Shown in pieces: positions 9,143 to 19,792 of a DNA stretch of 64,000 nucleotides. The DNA lies in NCBI RefSeq assembly GCF_002849895.1, contig NZ_CP018867.1, positions 992,001-1,056,000 on the forward strand, in the 5' to 3' direction. Made by a program: the position numbers and the translations under genes. This stretch comes from Companilactobacillus alimentarius DSM 20249. Its GTDB lineage: Bacteria > Bacillota > Bacilli > Lactobacillales > Lactobacillaceae. The notes under the pieces were generated by a model. That model was not told where the DNA came from, ran no database searches, and saw nothing but the letters and a program-made list of their open reading frames with translations. The stretch's first letter is position 1; each line of letters begins with the position of its first letter.

Positions 9143-10201
9143 TTAAAAATTTAATTTTGGTACCTCATAAATTGAAGGTGATTCTTGATAGAATCCCGCC
9201 TCTAATAATTCCATATCTGTCAAAATTTGTTCATCACTAACTAGTCTTTCCCGATGATTGACGAGTGTTTGATAAACTGAATCGTAATACAAGCCATAAT
9301 CACCCAATGGCGTCTTAATCTGCTTTTTAATCCAATCGCCATTAGAATTGCGATATTTAGCCAAGCCATAATACATCGGACTGTCTTCGCCAAATCCTGG
9401 AGTTCCAGGCATAATTCCAGCTTTTAGATCATTTTCTTGTTGATCGGCACCATACTTGATAAAGGAACCATTCATTCCATGAACGATAAAGCGAGGGTAT
9501 TCTTGGGCAACATCTGTGCTGACCTTTACTTTAACTTTCATTTTTGATCCGTAATGCAAGTCAACATCAAAATAATTATCAACTGCATCGCTTACTTCAG
9601 TATTTCTGATATCATAGACAACTTTATCAGGACGTCCAAAGATCGCTACCATTCGATCCATCAAATGAATTCCAAGACCATAAAACTCACCTTGTTCTTT
9701 GGTCCCTTTGCCATTTACTGTGTTGGGACGATAGTAGTCAATGTGTGACTCAACTTCAACAATATCCCCTAAAAAGCCTTGATCAATTACTTGTTTTGCA
9801 GCCAAATAATCACCATCAAAACGACGATTTTGATATGGCATTACCAAAACATTGTTGTCTTTTCCTAATTGAATCAATTCTTTAGCATGTTCCAAAGTAT
9901 CAACAAAAGGTTTTTCGACAATAACCGATTTCTTAGCCTCGATTACACTCTTAGCCAATTGATAATGTGTCTGTGCTGGCGTACAGATCGTAACTAAGTC
10001 AATCTCTGGATCATTTAGAATATCATCTAATTCATTAGTGAATTTAACACCTTTATCACGATAAGGCTTAGCTAATTCTTCATTAGGAGCCTTTCTTGTA
10101 TAAACTGTTTTCAATTGAAAATTATCTCGAATATTCAAATATGGCAAATGATAACGATTAGCTGATTTACCAAAACCAATAAATGCAATTTTTAGCGTCA
10201 T
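9143..10201 (-). CDS. Gfo/Idh/MocA family NAD(P)-dependent oxidoreductase
   Basis: About 352 residues. The N-terminal Rossmann fold opens with IAFIGFGKSANRYHLPYL, and the family's EKP motif (VIVEKPFVDT, near residue 95) is present. The C-terminal half has the beta-sheet substrate domain, with FYGLGIHLMDRMV supplying the usual helix. Such enzymes oxidise or reduce sugars, inositols and related polyols; the substrate is not deducible. I chose ATG at 10201 behind GAAGGAG; the longer reading uses a TTG inside that ribosome binding site. Confidence 0.88.
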   Translation of the reverse strand: MTLKIAFIGFGKSANRYHLPYLNIRDNFQLKTVYTRKAPNEELAKPYRDKGVKFTNELDDILNDPEIDLVTICTPAQTHYQLAKSVIEAKKSVIVEKPFVDTLEHAKELIQLGKDNNVLVMPYQNRRFDGDYLAAKQVIDQGFLGDIVEVESHIDYYRPNTVNGKGTKEQGEFYGLGIHLMDRMVAIFGRPDKVVYDIRNTEVSDAVDNYFDVDLHYGSKMKVKVKVSTDVAQEYPRFIVHGMNGSFIKYGADQQENDLKAGIMPGTPGFGEDSPMYYGLAKYRNSNGDWIKKQIKTPLGDYGLYYDSVYQTLVNHRERLVSDEQILTDMELLEAGFYQESPSIYEVPKLNF

Positions 10202-10237
10202 TTTTTTCTCCTTCAATCATCAATACTTCTATTGTAC

Positions 10238-10260
10238 AAAAAAAACAGCCCGAGGGCTGT
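10238..10260 (-). terminator. Terminator after eno
   Basis: A short GC-rich hairpin (ACAGCC-CGAG-GGCTGT) is followed by eight T on the minus strand, 23 bases past the eno stop. It marks the end of the pgk-tpiA-eno run. Confidence 0.85.
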
Positions 10261-10282
10261 CTTTATTAATCACTTATCGTAA

Positions 10283-11587
<1,305 letters not shown>

Positions 11588-11668
11588 TTAAAAATCTCCT
11601 TTATGATTTTAATACAACCTAATTTTAACCTTTTTGACACTTAAAATAAATAACTTAATAGAAGTTAA

Positions 11669-12421
11669 TTATTTATTGAAGTTAGCCAAGGCAATAAATG
11701 ATTCTGGATCCATTGATGCACCACCAACAAGTCCACCATCAATATCTTCTTTAGCCATCAATTCTTTAACGTTAGCAGGTTTTACAGAACCACCGTAAAG
11801 AATACGTACTTTGTCAGCTGTGTCATTATCGTACAAGCTAGCAATCTTTTCACGGATTACGTGAACCATTTCTTGTGCTTGATCAGCAGTAGCAGTCTTA
11901 CCAGTACCGATAGCCCAGATTGGTTCGTAAGCGATAACTGACTTAGCTAAGTCAGCAGCAGAAATACCTTTAACGGCATTTTCGATTTGACCAGTTACCC
12001 AGTCTTCTGCTTTTCCAGCTTCACGTTGTTCTAGTGTTTCACCACAGCAAATGATTGGCAACATGTTGTTCTTCAAGATAGCAAGAGCTTTCTTGTTGAT
12101 GTCTTCATCAGTTTCACCGAAGTATTGTCTTCTTTCTGAGTGACCAATGATTACATAGTCAAGACCCATTTCGTCAAGTGCTTTAGGTGAAGTTTCACCA
12201 GTGAATGCACCAGCATCTTCAAAGTATGAGTTTTCAGCAGCTGTCTTTAATGGTGTGCCCTTAGCTCCTGCAACAAGTGTTGTAAGATCAATGGCTGGAG
12301 CACCAATAATTGTTTCTACGCCAGATTCTGGTAACTTACCTTTGATACCGTCTAAAAATTCTTGGGTTTCTTTAGGATTTTTGTTCATCTTCCAGTTACC
12401 CGCAATAATAGGTGTACGCAT
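11669..12421 (-). CDS. tpiA: Triosephosphate isomerase
   Basis: 250 residues. It interconverts dihydroxyacetone phosphate and glyceraldehyde 3-phosphate. Catalytic residues are visible: N and K in AGNWKMNK, His in IIGHSERR, and Glu in [13 protein letters not shown], where the flexible loop 6 follows. [12 protein letters not shown] and [11 protein letters not shown] form the phosphate-binding end. The start ATG follows AAGGAG. It lies 26 bases from pgk and 84 from eno, with no clear terminator between, so the three are probably co-transcribed. Confidence 0.99.
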   Translation of the reverse strand: MRTPIIAGNWKMNKNPKETQEFLDGIKGKLPESGVETIIGAPAIDLTTLVAGAKGTPLKTAAENSYFEDAGAFTGETSPKALDEMGLDYVIIGHSERRQYFGETDEDINKKALAILKNNMLPIICCGETLEQREAGKAEDWVTGQIENAVKGISAADLAKSVIAYEPIWAIGTGKTATADQAQEMVHVIREKIASLYDNDTADKVRILYGGSVKPANVKELMAKEDIDGGLVGGASMDPESFIALANFNK

Positions 12422-12447
12422 AAATTAATTCTCCTTATGAAAAATAA

Positions 12448-13662
12448 TTATTTATTTGAGATTGAATCGATACCAGGCAATGTCTTACCTTCAAGGTATT
12501 CAAGTGAAGCACCACCACCAGTTGAGATGTGTGTCAACTTATCAGCAATACCAAGACTCTTAGCAGCAGCAGTAGAATCACCACCACCAACAATTGTGAT
12601 AGCATCTGTTAAGTTACCCATAGCACGTCCAACTTCTAGTGTACCTTCAGCAAACTTGCTCATTTCGAAAGCACCCATTGGTCCATTCCATACAACAGTC
12701 TTTGCACCATTTAATTTGTCTTGGAACAATTTAACTGTCTTAGGTCCAATATCAAGAGCCATTTCGTCATCGGGAATGTCAACGCCGTCAGTAGTTGTTG
12801 CTTCTGCGTCATTTGAGAATTCTTTAGCAACGATGTGGTCTACAGGAAGGACAATCTTGTCTCCAGCTTTTTGAAGGAGGTCTTTAGCTAGATCAACTTT
12901 GTCAGCTTCGAATAGTGACTTACCAATCTTGTGGCCTTGAGCAGCTAAGAATGTGTATGCCATACCACCACCGATTAAGATGTGGTCTGATTTTGGAATT
13001 AAGTTTTCAATAACACCGATCTTATCTGAAACCTTTGCACCACCAAGGATTGTTACGAATGGGTGTACAGGATTGTCAACGGCGTTACCTAAGAACTTGA
13101 TTTCCTTTTCCATTAAGAAACCAGCAGCAACGGGCTTACCAGCAGCCTTCATAGCTGTTGAGATACCAACGTTTGAAGCATGGCTTCTGTGGGCTGTACC
13201 GAAAGCATCGTTGATAAATACGTCACCAAGTGATGCCCAGTATTCGCCAAGTTTAGGATCGTTCTTGCTTTCACGTTTGCCAAAGTCGTTATCAATATCT
13301 TGGAAACGAGTGTTTTCCATCAATAGGATTTGACCGTCTTTAAGATCGTTGATAGCATCTTCAAGTTCTTTACCTTCGTTAGTTGGTACGAACTCTACAG
13401 GCATACCGCTTAATTCTTGAAGTTTAGCAGCAACAGGCTTCAATGATAAAGCTTTCTTGTCTTCGTCACTCTTAATACGACCCAAGTGAGATAGCAAGAT
13501 AACCTTTCCACCATGTTCTGAAACATATTTGATTGTTGGGATAGCACCAACGATACGGTTAGTATCGCCGACAACACCATCTTTAATAGGAACGTTGAAA
13601 TCTACACGCATCAAGACTTTTTTGCCTTTTACGTCAACGTCAGAAACAATAAGTTTAGCCAT
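12448..13662 (-). CDS. pgk: Phosphoglycerate kinase
   Basis: 404 residues. It makes ATP from 1,3-bisphosphoglycerate. Conserved segments include [10 protein letters not shown] near the N-terminus, LLSHLGRIK, the [15 protein letters not shown] hinge, and the nucleotide-binding [13 protein letters not shown] with [13 protein letters not shown] near the C-terminus. I chose ATG at 13662, 11 bases after GGAGG; the alternative TTG six codons earlier lies within that ribosome binding site. Confidence 0.99.
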   Translation of the reverse strand: MAKLIVSDVDVKGKKVLMRVDFNVPIKDGVVGDTNRIVGAIPTIKYVSEHGGKVILLSHLGRIKSDEDKKALSLKPVAAKLQELSGMPVEFVPTNEGKELEDAINDLKDGQILLMENTRFQDIDNDFGKRESKNDPKLGEYWASLGDVFINDAFGTAHRSHASNVGISTAMKAAGKPVAAGFLMEKEIKFLGNAVDNPVHPFVTILGGAKVSDKIGVIENLIPKSDHILIGGGMAYTFLAAQGHKIGKSLFEADKVDLAKDLLQKAGDKIVLPVDHIVAKEFSNDAEATTTDGVDIPDDEMALDIGPKTVKLFQDKLNGAKTVVWNGPMGAFEMSKFAEGTLEVGRAMGNLTDAITIVGGGDSTAAAKSLGIADKLTHISTGGGASLEYLEGKTLPGIDSISNK

Positions 13663-13690
13663 TGTATATAAATCCTCCAATATTTTCCTT

Positions 13691-13724
13691 AAAAAAAAGC
13701 GGAAGGAGTTATCCTCCCTCCGCC
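13691..13724 (-). terminator. Terminator or attenuator between gap and pgk
   Basis: A GC-rich hairpin (GCGGA-GGAG with CTCC-TCCGC, one bulged base in each arm) is followed by a run of T on the minus strand. It lies inside the glycolytic gene run, 54 bases after gap, and would lower pgk-tpiA-eno transcription relative to gap, or cap a separate cggR-gap transcript. Confidence 0.8.
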
Positions 13725-13777
13725 AATTTAAATCACACTAAATTAGGTTTTTGAAATCACTATTTTAGATTAACGAA

Positions 13778-14806
13778 TTAGTCTAATGTAGCAAACTTTT
13801 CAAGTGTACGAACCATTTGTGCTGTAAATCCTGATTCGTTGTCATACCAAGCAACAGTCTTTACAACTTGGGCGTCACCCTTACCAACAATTTGTGTTTG
13901 TGTTGGGTCAAAGATTGAACCAAATGATGTACCGATAACATCTGATGATACGATTTGGTCATCGTTGTAACCGAATGAAGGGTTGTTGTCAGTATACTTC
14001 TTGATTGCATCGTTTACTTCATCAACTGTAACTTCTTTGTCAAGAGTTGCAACTAATTCAGTAACTGAACCTGTGATAACAGGTACACGTTGTGCATGTC
14101 CGTCAAGTTTACCTTTAAGTTCTGGAACAACAAGACCAAGAGCCTTAGCAGCACCAGTTGAATGAGGGATGATGTTTGCAGCAGCAGCACGTGCAGCACG
14201 AACATTACCTTTACGTTCTGGACCATCTTGAAGTTTTTGTGTAGCTGTGTAAGCATGGATTGTTGTCATTGTACCAGCTTTAATGCTGAATTCTTTGTTT
14301 ACAGCATTTGCTAGAGGTGCAAGACAGTTTGTTGTACATGAACCAGCTGAAGCGATCTTAACGTCATTTGTTAGAATGTCGTCGTTAACGCCATAAACAA
14401 CTGTAGGCATGTCACCTGATGGAGCTGAGATCAATACACGTTTTGCACCGGCATCCAAGTGAGCTTGGGCCTTGTCAGCAGATGTGTAGAATCCAGTACA
14501 TTCAAGAACGATGTCAACACCGTCGTTTGCAACCCATTTAAGGTCTGCAGCGTTCATTTCAGCATATACAGGAATCTTCTTACCATCAACAACGATAGCT
14601 GCATCTTCAGCAGTGATCTTGTCAATTTCGAAGTTACCATGAGCAGTATCATACTTCAACAAGTGTGCAAGCATAGCAGGTGAAGTTAAATCGTTAATTG
14701 CAACAACTTCCAAATCTGTTTTGCCAGCTGCTTGAAGTGCAGCGATACGGCGGAATGCCAAACGACCGATACGGCCAAATCCATTAATACCAACTTTTGT
14801 AGTCAT
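13778..14806 (-). CDS. gap: Glyceraldehyde-3-phosphate dehydrogenase (type I)
   Basis: 342 residues. It is the NAD-dependent phosphorylating GAPDH of glycolysis. The N-terminal Rossmann fold opens [17 protein letters not shown]. The catalytic cysteine is in [15 protein letters not shown], and the active-site histidine segment is [12 protein letters not shown]. The C-terminus has [17 protein letters not shown] strong ribosome binding site (AAGGAGG, 9-base spacing) precedes the start. It directly follows cggR, the classical arrangement for a CggR-controlled gene. Confidence 0.99.
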   Translation of the reverse strand: MTTKVGINGFGRIGRLAFRRIAALQAAGKTDLEVVAINDLTSPAMLAHLLKYDTAHGNFEIDKITAEDAAIVVDGKKIPVYAEMNAADLKWVANDGVDIVLECTGFYTSADKAQAHLDAGAKRVLISAPSGDMPTVVYGVNDDILTNDVKIASAGSCTTNCLAPLANAVNKEFSIKAGTMTTIHAYTATQKLQDGPERKGNVRAARAAAANIIPHSTGAAKALGLVVPELKGKLDGHAQRVPVITGSVTELVATLDKEVTVDEVNDAIKKYTDNNPSFGYNDDQIVSSDVIGTSFGSIFDPTQTQIVGKGDAQVVKTVAWYDNESGFTAQMVRTLEKFATLD

Positions 14807-14839
14807 ACAAAAATTCCTCCTTCAGGAAATGAAAAAATA

Positions 14840-15886
14840 TTATTTTAAAGGGTTATCCCTTAAAATCAGTTTTGAGGCAGACTCATCAGTAATTAAGATC
14901 GTATGATGAGGTGCGTTTTTCATATATGACTGGATTGCGTTAGCTTTACTTTCGCCACCAGCAATCGCAATCACATACTCTATTCTATCAAGGTCCCGGA
15001 CATGAAGTCCAATCCTAGGTACCTTATATACAAGTTTACCACTTTGATCAAAGAAATCGCCAAACGCTTCTGATACGGCGTGACCATTATCAATAATGTC
15101 CTGCTCTCTTTGAGAAAGATTTCTTCTCTCAGCCATAATACTTGCAGTGCCAATGCTGTGAATAACAACATTACTTCTATATATTAAATCAAGAACCGAC
15201 TTAATTGAAGTCTCTTCTTGCAAAGATTCAAAACTTTTTTCAGAAATGTCTTCCGGAAGATACATTGCCCGGTACTGGCTCTGCGTCTTTGAAGCCATTT
15301 CTGCGCAAACACTGTTAGCTTGAATCATCACAGATTCACCGACGCCGCCTCGTGCTGGTAAAAATACCAATTGGCGGTTCTTGGAAAGGTCTGGCGAAAG
15401 ATTTCGTGCAACTTGTGCTAGTGTACTACCACCAGTAACAGAAATCATCGATTGACCCGTTGGCAACAATGTTCCTAAAAGCTGATTAAGTCTTCTACCG
15501 AATGAATCGATCACCCGTTGTTGCTTATCAGCGTTACCGGGCAATACAATACACCGACTAATCCCAAGTTTTTTACTCAATTGTTTTTCCAAAAGAGCCG
15601 TTCCTTGATAATCGGCTAATACATCCGTTAGTCTGATTACTGCATCGCTACCTGTTTTTGTCAAAGACATCCCAGATTTCGAAGATATAATCAAGCCTTG
15701 CTTTTTCAATAAGTCTGTTTCAGTTCTTAACCCACGTTCCGTAATGTTAAGATCATCAGTCAACACTCTGCGCCCGACCGGTTCCATTAATGAGATACTC
15801 TGAAGTATTTTAAATCGCTTTTCCAGAGTCTTAATGAAGTCTGGGGCAACCAAATCCAGCAATTCTAAATCTTCATTATTAGTCAT
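14840..15886 (-). CDS. cggR: Central glycolytic genes regulator CggR (SorC/DeoR-type)
   Basis: About 348 residues. CggR represses the glycolytic operon until fructose-1,6-bisphosphate binds. The N-terminal DNA-binding part is recognisable (FIKTLEKRFKILQSISLMEPVGRRVLTDDL, then NITERGLRTETDLLKKQGLI). The C-terminal sugar-phosphate domain has the SorC-type VTGGSTLAQVARNL and AIAGGESKANAIQSYMK signatures. I chose ATG at 15886, which has GGAG eight bases upstream; the longer reading begins at a TTG inside the operator. It is the first gene of cggR-gap-pgk-tpiA-eno. Confidence 0.96.
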   Translation of the reverse strand: MTNNEDLELLDLVAPDFIKTLEKRFKILQSISLMEPVGRRVLTDDLNITERGLRTETDLLKKQGLIISSKSGMSLTKTGSDAVIRLTDVLADYQGTALLEKQLSKKLGISRCIVLPGNADKQQRVIDSFGRRLNQLLGTLLPTGQSMISVTGGSTLAQVARNLSPDLSKNRQLVFLPARGGVGESVMIQANSVCAEMASKTQSQYRAMYLPEDISEKSFESLQEETSIKSVLDLIYRSNVVIHSIGTASIMAERRNLSQREQDIIDNGHAVSEAFGDFFDQSGKLVYKVPRIGLHVRDLDRIEYVIAIAGGESKANAIQSYMKNAPHHTILITDESASKLILRDNPLK

Positions 15887-15902
15887 TTGATATACTCCAT
15901 GG

Positions 15903-15938
15903 GACAAATGCCGTCCCTGTATGTCTGTTTACGACCCA
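15903..15938 (-). promoter_or_regulatory. CggR-type tandem operator
   Basis: On the minus strand the spacing matches the B. subtilis CggR operator CGGGAC-N6-TGTC-N4-CGGGAC-N6-TGTC exactly. The observed half-sites are TGGGTC, AGAC, AGGGAC and TGTC. It sits between the putative promoter and the cggR ribosome binding site, as in B. subtilis. The second repeat is close to consensus and the first is degenerate. Confidence 0.8.
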
Positions 15939-15995
15939 TGTACTCAAAAAATAAAAGCCGTTGATGATTTAACTCATCTCCTAAGCACAACTATT

Positions 15996-16023
15996 AGTAT
16001 AGACTCTCTTGTGAATATTTCAA
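15996..16023 (-). promoter_or_regulatory. Putative cggR-gap promoter
   Basis: On the minus strand TTGAAA, a 16-base spacer and TATACT form a sigma-A-like promoter about 110 bases upstream of cggR. The operator lies downstream of it. Confidence 0.65.
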
Positions 16024-16110
16024 GTCATATGCAACAAAAAATGCAACTTATATTATTTTTTTTACTGATTTACTTTTTATACCTAAGTGCGCTAAAATTA
16101 AACCATGCTT

Positions 16111-16182
16111 GCGTCGTTAGTATAATGGATAGCACACAGGATTCCGGTTCCTGGAATGTGGGTTCGACTCCCACACGACGCA
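16111..16182 (+). tRNA. tRNA-Arg (anticodon CCG)
   Basis: A complete cloverleaf is visible: acceptor arms GCGTCGT and ACGACGC, the D arm with AGTATAATGGATAGC, the anticodon stem CAGGA/TCCTG with loop TTCCGGT (anticodon CCG, reading CGG), the T arm GTGGGTTCGACTCCCAC, and discriminator A. The 3' CCA is not encoded. It stands alone, divergent from cggR. Confidence 0.95.
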
Positions 16183-16268
16183 TTGATATTTTCACAAAGT
16201 CCAAACTTTATGTGTTGATGAATCAACAAAGAGCTTATTTTTACCGTTTCACAAGAATTATATTATAC

Positions 16269-16318
16269 AAAAGCAAGATAATCTTTCGGGTTTTACCTAA
16301 AAGACTATCTTGCTTTTT
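16269..16318. terminator. Bidirectional terminator between tRNA-Arg and hydrolase
   Basis: A 12-bp stem (16269-16280 with 16306-16317, arm AAAAGCAAGATA), extended inside by TCTTT/AAAGA, is flanked by A and T runs. It can end the tRNA transcript on the plus strand and the hydrolase transcript on the minus strand. The 86 bases between the tRNA and this hairpin hold nothing recognisable. Confidence 0.85.
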
Positions 16319-17108
16319 ATTTTTTCATACTATCGAAGACAAAATGTCGTAAGGTTTGATTAAATTCCTCGGGGATTTCTGCCATAATATCGTGCCCGCA
16401 ATTATTCATCGTTACGCTCGTAATATTAATATTCTTTTCAGCTAAAATATCTCCAAAATGATAATCAAAATAAGGACTTTGTCTGGCAACGACTAATTTT
16501 ACCGGTACCTCGGTATTAATTAATACCTTACGCCAATCCTTTTGAACATGGTCGAATAATAACGATAAGTTATACTTTCGATCAAAGGGATGCTCCATCT
16601 TTGCTTTACTAAGTGGATCAAAAACTCGATCATCTAAGCCATGCAACGTTTCTCGAACCTTTTTAGGTTGTTGCAATTGATATTTAAAATTCTCTTCATT
16701 AATATTTTCAAATCCATATTGCCAATCAAGGTCATTTAACATTTTGGGTGATTGGTCAATCGCCATTACAGACTTAACATTTTTACTCTTGCTTAAATAA
16801 GCATAGCAAGTACTTGCTCCCATTGAATGTCCAACTAGAATTGGTTGATCTAATTTTAAATGATTAACCAATGTTACTAAGTCATCACTCAATTGATCTA
16901 TCGTTAAATTCTGTTGTGTCCTTTGAGAAGCACCGTGATTCCTGTGATCATAAGTTATCACTCGGTAATTCTTCATTTCAAGTAAATATTTTACCTGCAA
17001 ACTCCAAATCTCTTGGTAACCACCAAACCCCGGCACCAAAACAATTGGTTGCCCAGTTCCATAATCGTGATAATTCAACTTGATTCCATCATCTGTAATT
17101 AATTCCAT
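16317..17108 (-). CDS. Alpha/beta hydrolase of unknown substrate
   Basis: 263 residues with the canonical alpha/beta hydrolase layout. PGFGGYQEIW forms the oxyanion region (residues about 27-36), the serine nucleophile is in VGHSMGAST (near 94), and the histidine is in NNCGHDIMAE near the C-terminus. Its position just downstream of the malonate operon suggests a link, but a strong terminator separates them and no malonate-related role is known for this type. It could be a lipase-, esterase- or haloperoxidase-like enzyme. Confidence 0.85.
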   Translation of the reverse strand: MELITDDGIKLNYHDYGTGQPIVLVPGFGGYQEIWSLQVKYLLEMKNYRVITYDHRNHGASQRTQQNLTIDQLSDDLVTLVNHLKLDQPILVGHSMGASTCYAYLSKSKNVKSVMAIDQSPKMLNDLDWQYGFENINEENFKYQLQQPKKVRETLHGLDDRVFDPLSKAKMEHPFDRKYNLSLLFDHVQKDWRKVLINTEVPVKLVVARQSPYFDYHFGDILAEKNINITSVTMNNCGHDIMAEIPEEFNQTLRHFVFDSMKK

Positions 17109-17165
17109 CTTTTTCTCCTATCCAAGTGGTCATCATAATTATTATAATGCTATTTTGCTGAAAGC

Positions 17166-17210
17166 AAATAATGACGGCAACCATTTCTTCGATGATTGCC
17201 GTCATTATTT
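17166..17210 (-). terminator. Terminator of the malonate decarboxylase operon
   Basis: A perfect 15-bp stem (17166-17180 with 17196-17210) surrounds a 15-base loop, 16 bases after the mdcG stop. The T-run beyond it is interrupted (ATTTGCTTT), so termination may be incomplete. Confidence 0.8.
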
Positions 17211-17225
17211 GTTTTATATTAATTT

Positions 17226-17840
17226 TTAGATCCAGGGATTCTTCACTAAAATCGGATCACCAAGGGTCTTCATCATAATAGTCGAACCACTATTAGCGTA
17301 CTCCTCAAGCGAAAAGCCATTATTGTTACGAATAACCTGCAAATCAACGTGAACGCCAAACTGATTCAACTTTTTCAGAAGGTTTTTAGCCGACTCCTTT
17401 GAAAGCGGCTCTTGCGGTAACCAAACCAAATCCAAATCACTCGTCATTTTACTTGTCTTGGTGGCAGTCGCTAGTTCAAAACCGACGCTGCCGCTTATTC
17501 CCCATTTGAAATCTTTTAAAATTTTTGACACTACTGGCAATGCTTTGATAGCTGGAATATCTTGACGGTCGCTAGATACATTGACCCAACATTTTCCCTT
17601 TACCAATTCATATGGAGTAATAACTCGAACTACATTTTCAGAATTAACAAAAGTTGCAAATCGCTGTTCCCGTTTCATCCCTCTTACGCCAACGGGAATT
17701 TGATTATCAACAATTGGACTGCGTCGTACAACTACGGTTAACGATTCAAGAAAACTCTTGTCAGCCCAGTCAGATAGACCGTCAGTCAAACTAGCAACTG
17801 AATCAATTTTTAATAAATCATGCGGATGAATTTCTACCAT
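17226..17840 (-). CDS. mdcG: Malonate decarboxylase holo-ACP synthase (phosphoribosyl-dephospho-CoA transferase)
   Basis: 204 residues. MdcG attaches the 2'-(5''-triphosphoribosyl)-3'-dephospho-CoA made by MdcB to the MdcC acyl carrier, giving the active prosthetic group. Family segments are VVVRRSPIVDNQIPVGVRG near residue 35, the nucleotidyltransferase-like GSVGFELATATKTSKMTSDLDLVW (about 118-140), and VHVDLQVIRNNNGFSLEEYA near the C-terminus. It overlaps the mdcDE stop by seven bases and closes the operon. Confidence 0.93.
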   Translation of the reverse strand: MVEIHPHDLLKIDSVASLTDGLSDWADKSFLESLTVVVRRSPIVDNQIPVGVRGMKREQRFATFVNSENVVRVITPYELVKGKCWVNVSSDRQDIPAIKALPVVSKILKDFKWGISGSVGFELATATKTSKMTSDLDLVWLPQEPLSKESAKNLLKKLNQFGVHVDLQVIRNNNGFSLEEYANSGSTIMMKTLGDPILVKNPWI

Positions 17841-19492
17841 TGTTCATCAACTAATTGACGGACTTTCAAAGTAGCCTTACGACCACTGGCCTTAGCAATT
17901 GGTGTCTCATAGCGGAAATGCAAAGTCTTGTCGCCATCTAAACTTGCGATTGCTTCATCAATAATTTGATCAATTTTTTCGACATTTTCATCAGTAGCTT
18001 CCCAAGAACCGATACCCTTAACTAACTTGTATAAAGCACCTAATTTCTCATAATTATCAATATCATAAGCCATTGCTGGTACGTGCTTAGTGGCCTCTTC
18101 AAGTTCAGAAATAGTTCTTTGAGTAATTCTTGCAGCACTAGCCTTTGACATAGCTTGAATCGTGATTGAATCATCATCAAGTGCAATCATACGGTTTGAT
18201 TGAAGTCCATGAGCTAAGAAACCACCAGATACAGCATCTCCTGGAATAAAGTCAATTACTGGGTGCCCAGCTTGTCTAGCCTTAGCGTATGCAGCAGCAC
18301 TTGAACCAAGAGCCACATGAATTCCAATCAATTCTTCTTGATAGCCATAAGCTTGACTAGGTACATCAACGATTAAGATAATTGGACGTTTGACATCCTT
18401 ATCTTTATCTTCTGCTACAACCTTATTAATAATGCTTGCCACAGCGAATCCTTCTTGCAAACCAACTTCGCCATTACGAACACGTGGGAAATCATTTTCA
18501 GCATCAGGAACAATGGCAACATATTCTTTGCCATCCTTTTGAGCATGAAGCACAGTTGAAACAGAACTTGTCGCATTCTTGATTCCAGTAATAGCTTCAA
18601 ACCAAACACGACCACGACTCTTAGTTCCCTCTTTGAAACTAGTAATAGCCTCAGGAATATCATGTTTAACTGTTTCGACTTGTTTAAATAAATCATCGTA
18701 AGTTTCAATATCTAACTTTTTACTCAAATCTAACTTATCTAACAAGCTTAAGTAAAAGTCGACATTCTCTGTTCGATGAGCATCTTTTTTAGTTTTAATT
18801 TCATTAACCAAAGAAGCCTTAATACTGTCAACAGTATCGTCAACAACCTCATCAACCAAACCTGTAGCCAATCTTTGTTTAGTCCCTAAAGTATTCCAAA
18901 TCAAGTTCTTATCGCTTGAATCAAATTCACGAACACCAGCTTCTTGTTCAATAACTTCTGGACCATTCAAAGCAATTCTAGCTTTATTAGTAGCAATCAA
19001 ATAAGACAAAATAGAAGCTGTGATTGACATACCACCAAAAGATCCAACACGTCCCGGTACCAAACCAATCACTGGAACATACTTCTTCAAAGCGATAACG
19101 ACGTTTTGAATTTCAGAAATTGATAATAGACCATAATTAGCCTCTTGGAGACGGACACCACCAGTATCCAAAACTAAAATTGGATAAATTGTTTTACCGT
19201 TCTTATTATCTTCAAGAGCTTTTTCTAAGGCTGCAACAATTTTACTACCGCTGACCTCACCGATACCGCCGCCTTGGAATTTACCTTCAATTGAAATTAC
19301 CAAGACATTATTGCCGTCGATCTTACCTTTCATCAAAACAATTCCATCATCACTCTCAGGAACAATGCCTTGAGGCTCCAAGTGTGGAGAAATCATATCA
19401 TCAAGTGGACCGACTAACTCTTTAGCAGTCTCTGCATCCAATAATGAAAGTGCACGTTCACGTGCGTGTAATTCAACAAAACTATTCTTCAT
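17834..19492 (-). CDS. mdcDE: Malonate decarboxylase beta-gamma fusion subunit (MdcD-MdcE)
   Basis: 552 residues. In most described clusters the beta (MdcD) and gamma (MdcE) subunits are separate proteins of about 270-300 residues; here one open frame contains both. The N-terminal half is a carboxyltransferase-like crotonase fold (GKFQGGGIGEVSGSKIV, VLDTGGVRLQEANYGL, GRVGSFGGMSI, LNGPEVIEQEAGV). The C-terminal half, from about residue 300 (SRGRVWFEAITG), is MdcE-like, with VDVPSQAYGYQEELIGIHVALGSS and DFIPGDAVSGGFLAHG. Together they decarboxylate malonyl-S-ACP to acetyl-S-ACP. The start has GGAGG at nine bases, overlapping the end of mdcC. Confidence 0.94.
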   Translation of the reverse strand: MKNSFVELHARERALSLLDAETAKELVGPLDDMISPHLEPQGIVPESDDGIVLMKGKIDGNNVLVISIEGKFQGGGIGEVSGSKIVAALEKALEDNKNGKTIYPILVLDTGGVRLQEANYGLLSISEIQNVVIALKKYVPVIGLVPGRVGSFGGMSITASILSYLIATNKARIALNGPEVIEQEAGVREFDSSDKNLIWNTLGTKQRLATGLVDEVVDDTVDSIKASLVNEIKTKKDAHRTENVDFYLSLLDKLDLSKKLDIETYDDLFKQVETVKHDIPEAITSFKEGTKSRGRVWFEAITGIKNATSSVSTVLHAQKDGKEYVAIVPDAENDFPRVRNGEVGLQEGFAVASIINKVVAEDKDKDVKRPIILIVDVPSQAYGYQEELIGIHVALGSSAAAYAKARQAGHPVIDFIPGDAVSGGFLAHGLQSNRMIALDDDSITIQAMSKASAARITQRTISELEEATKHVPAMAYDIDNYEKLGALYKLVKGIGSWEATDENVEKIDQIIDEAIASLDGDKTLHFRYETPIAKASGRKATLKVRQLVDEQW

Positions 19493-19778
19493 TTTTTAGT
19501 TCCTCCAATGCTTGAGTTAAACGAAGATTAACAACTCCTGGAGTTGAACCAAAGTCGTTAATTTCAATGTTGGCTTGGATTGGATATCTATCAAAGAAAC
19601 GTTTCAAGACATTTGCCCAAACTTCTTTGAAACCATCACTACCAGTTACGATATTAACTTCTGTTTTCTTATCTGTTGGTCTGAAAATAACTTCGAGATC
19701 GCCAGATGCAACAACACCAACATGGACTGGTTTTGCAATTGCATCAGTTGTATCGAAATTAAAGTGTAATTTTTCCAT
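19482..19778 (-). CDS. mdcC: Malonate decarboxylase acyl carrier protein (delta subunit)
   Basis: 98 residues from the chosen start. It carries the dephospho-CoA-type prosthetic group to which malonyl and acetyl are bound. The modification site is the serine of VGVVASGDLEV. With ATG at 19778 it is Ser25, the position modified in the Klebsiella enzyme. That start also has GGAG at six bases, whereas the ATG four codons upstream has a Shine-Dalgarno-like AGGA directly abutting it. Gene order B-C-DE is the usual one. Confidence 0.93.
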   Translation of the reverse strand: MEKLHFNFDTTDAIAKPVHVGVVASGDLEVIFRPTDKKTEVNIVTGSDGFKEVWANVLKRFFDRYPIQANIEINDFGSTPGVVNLRLTQALEELKNEE

Positions 19779-19792
19779 ATTTTTCTCCATTC

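Noticed and set aside
16111..16182. tRNA-Arg as the integration site of a malonate island
   Set aside because: No integrase gene and no second copy of the tRNA 3' end were seen at the far side of the cluster.
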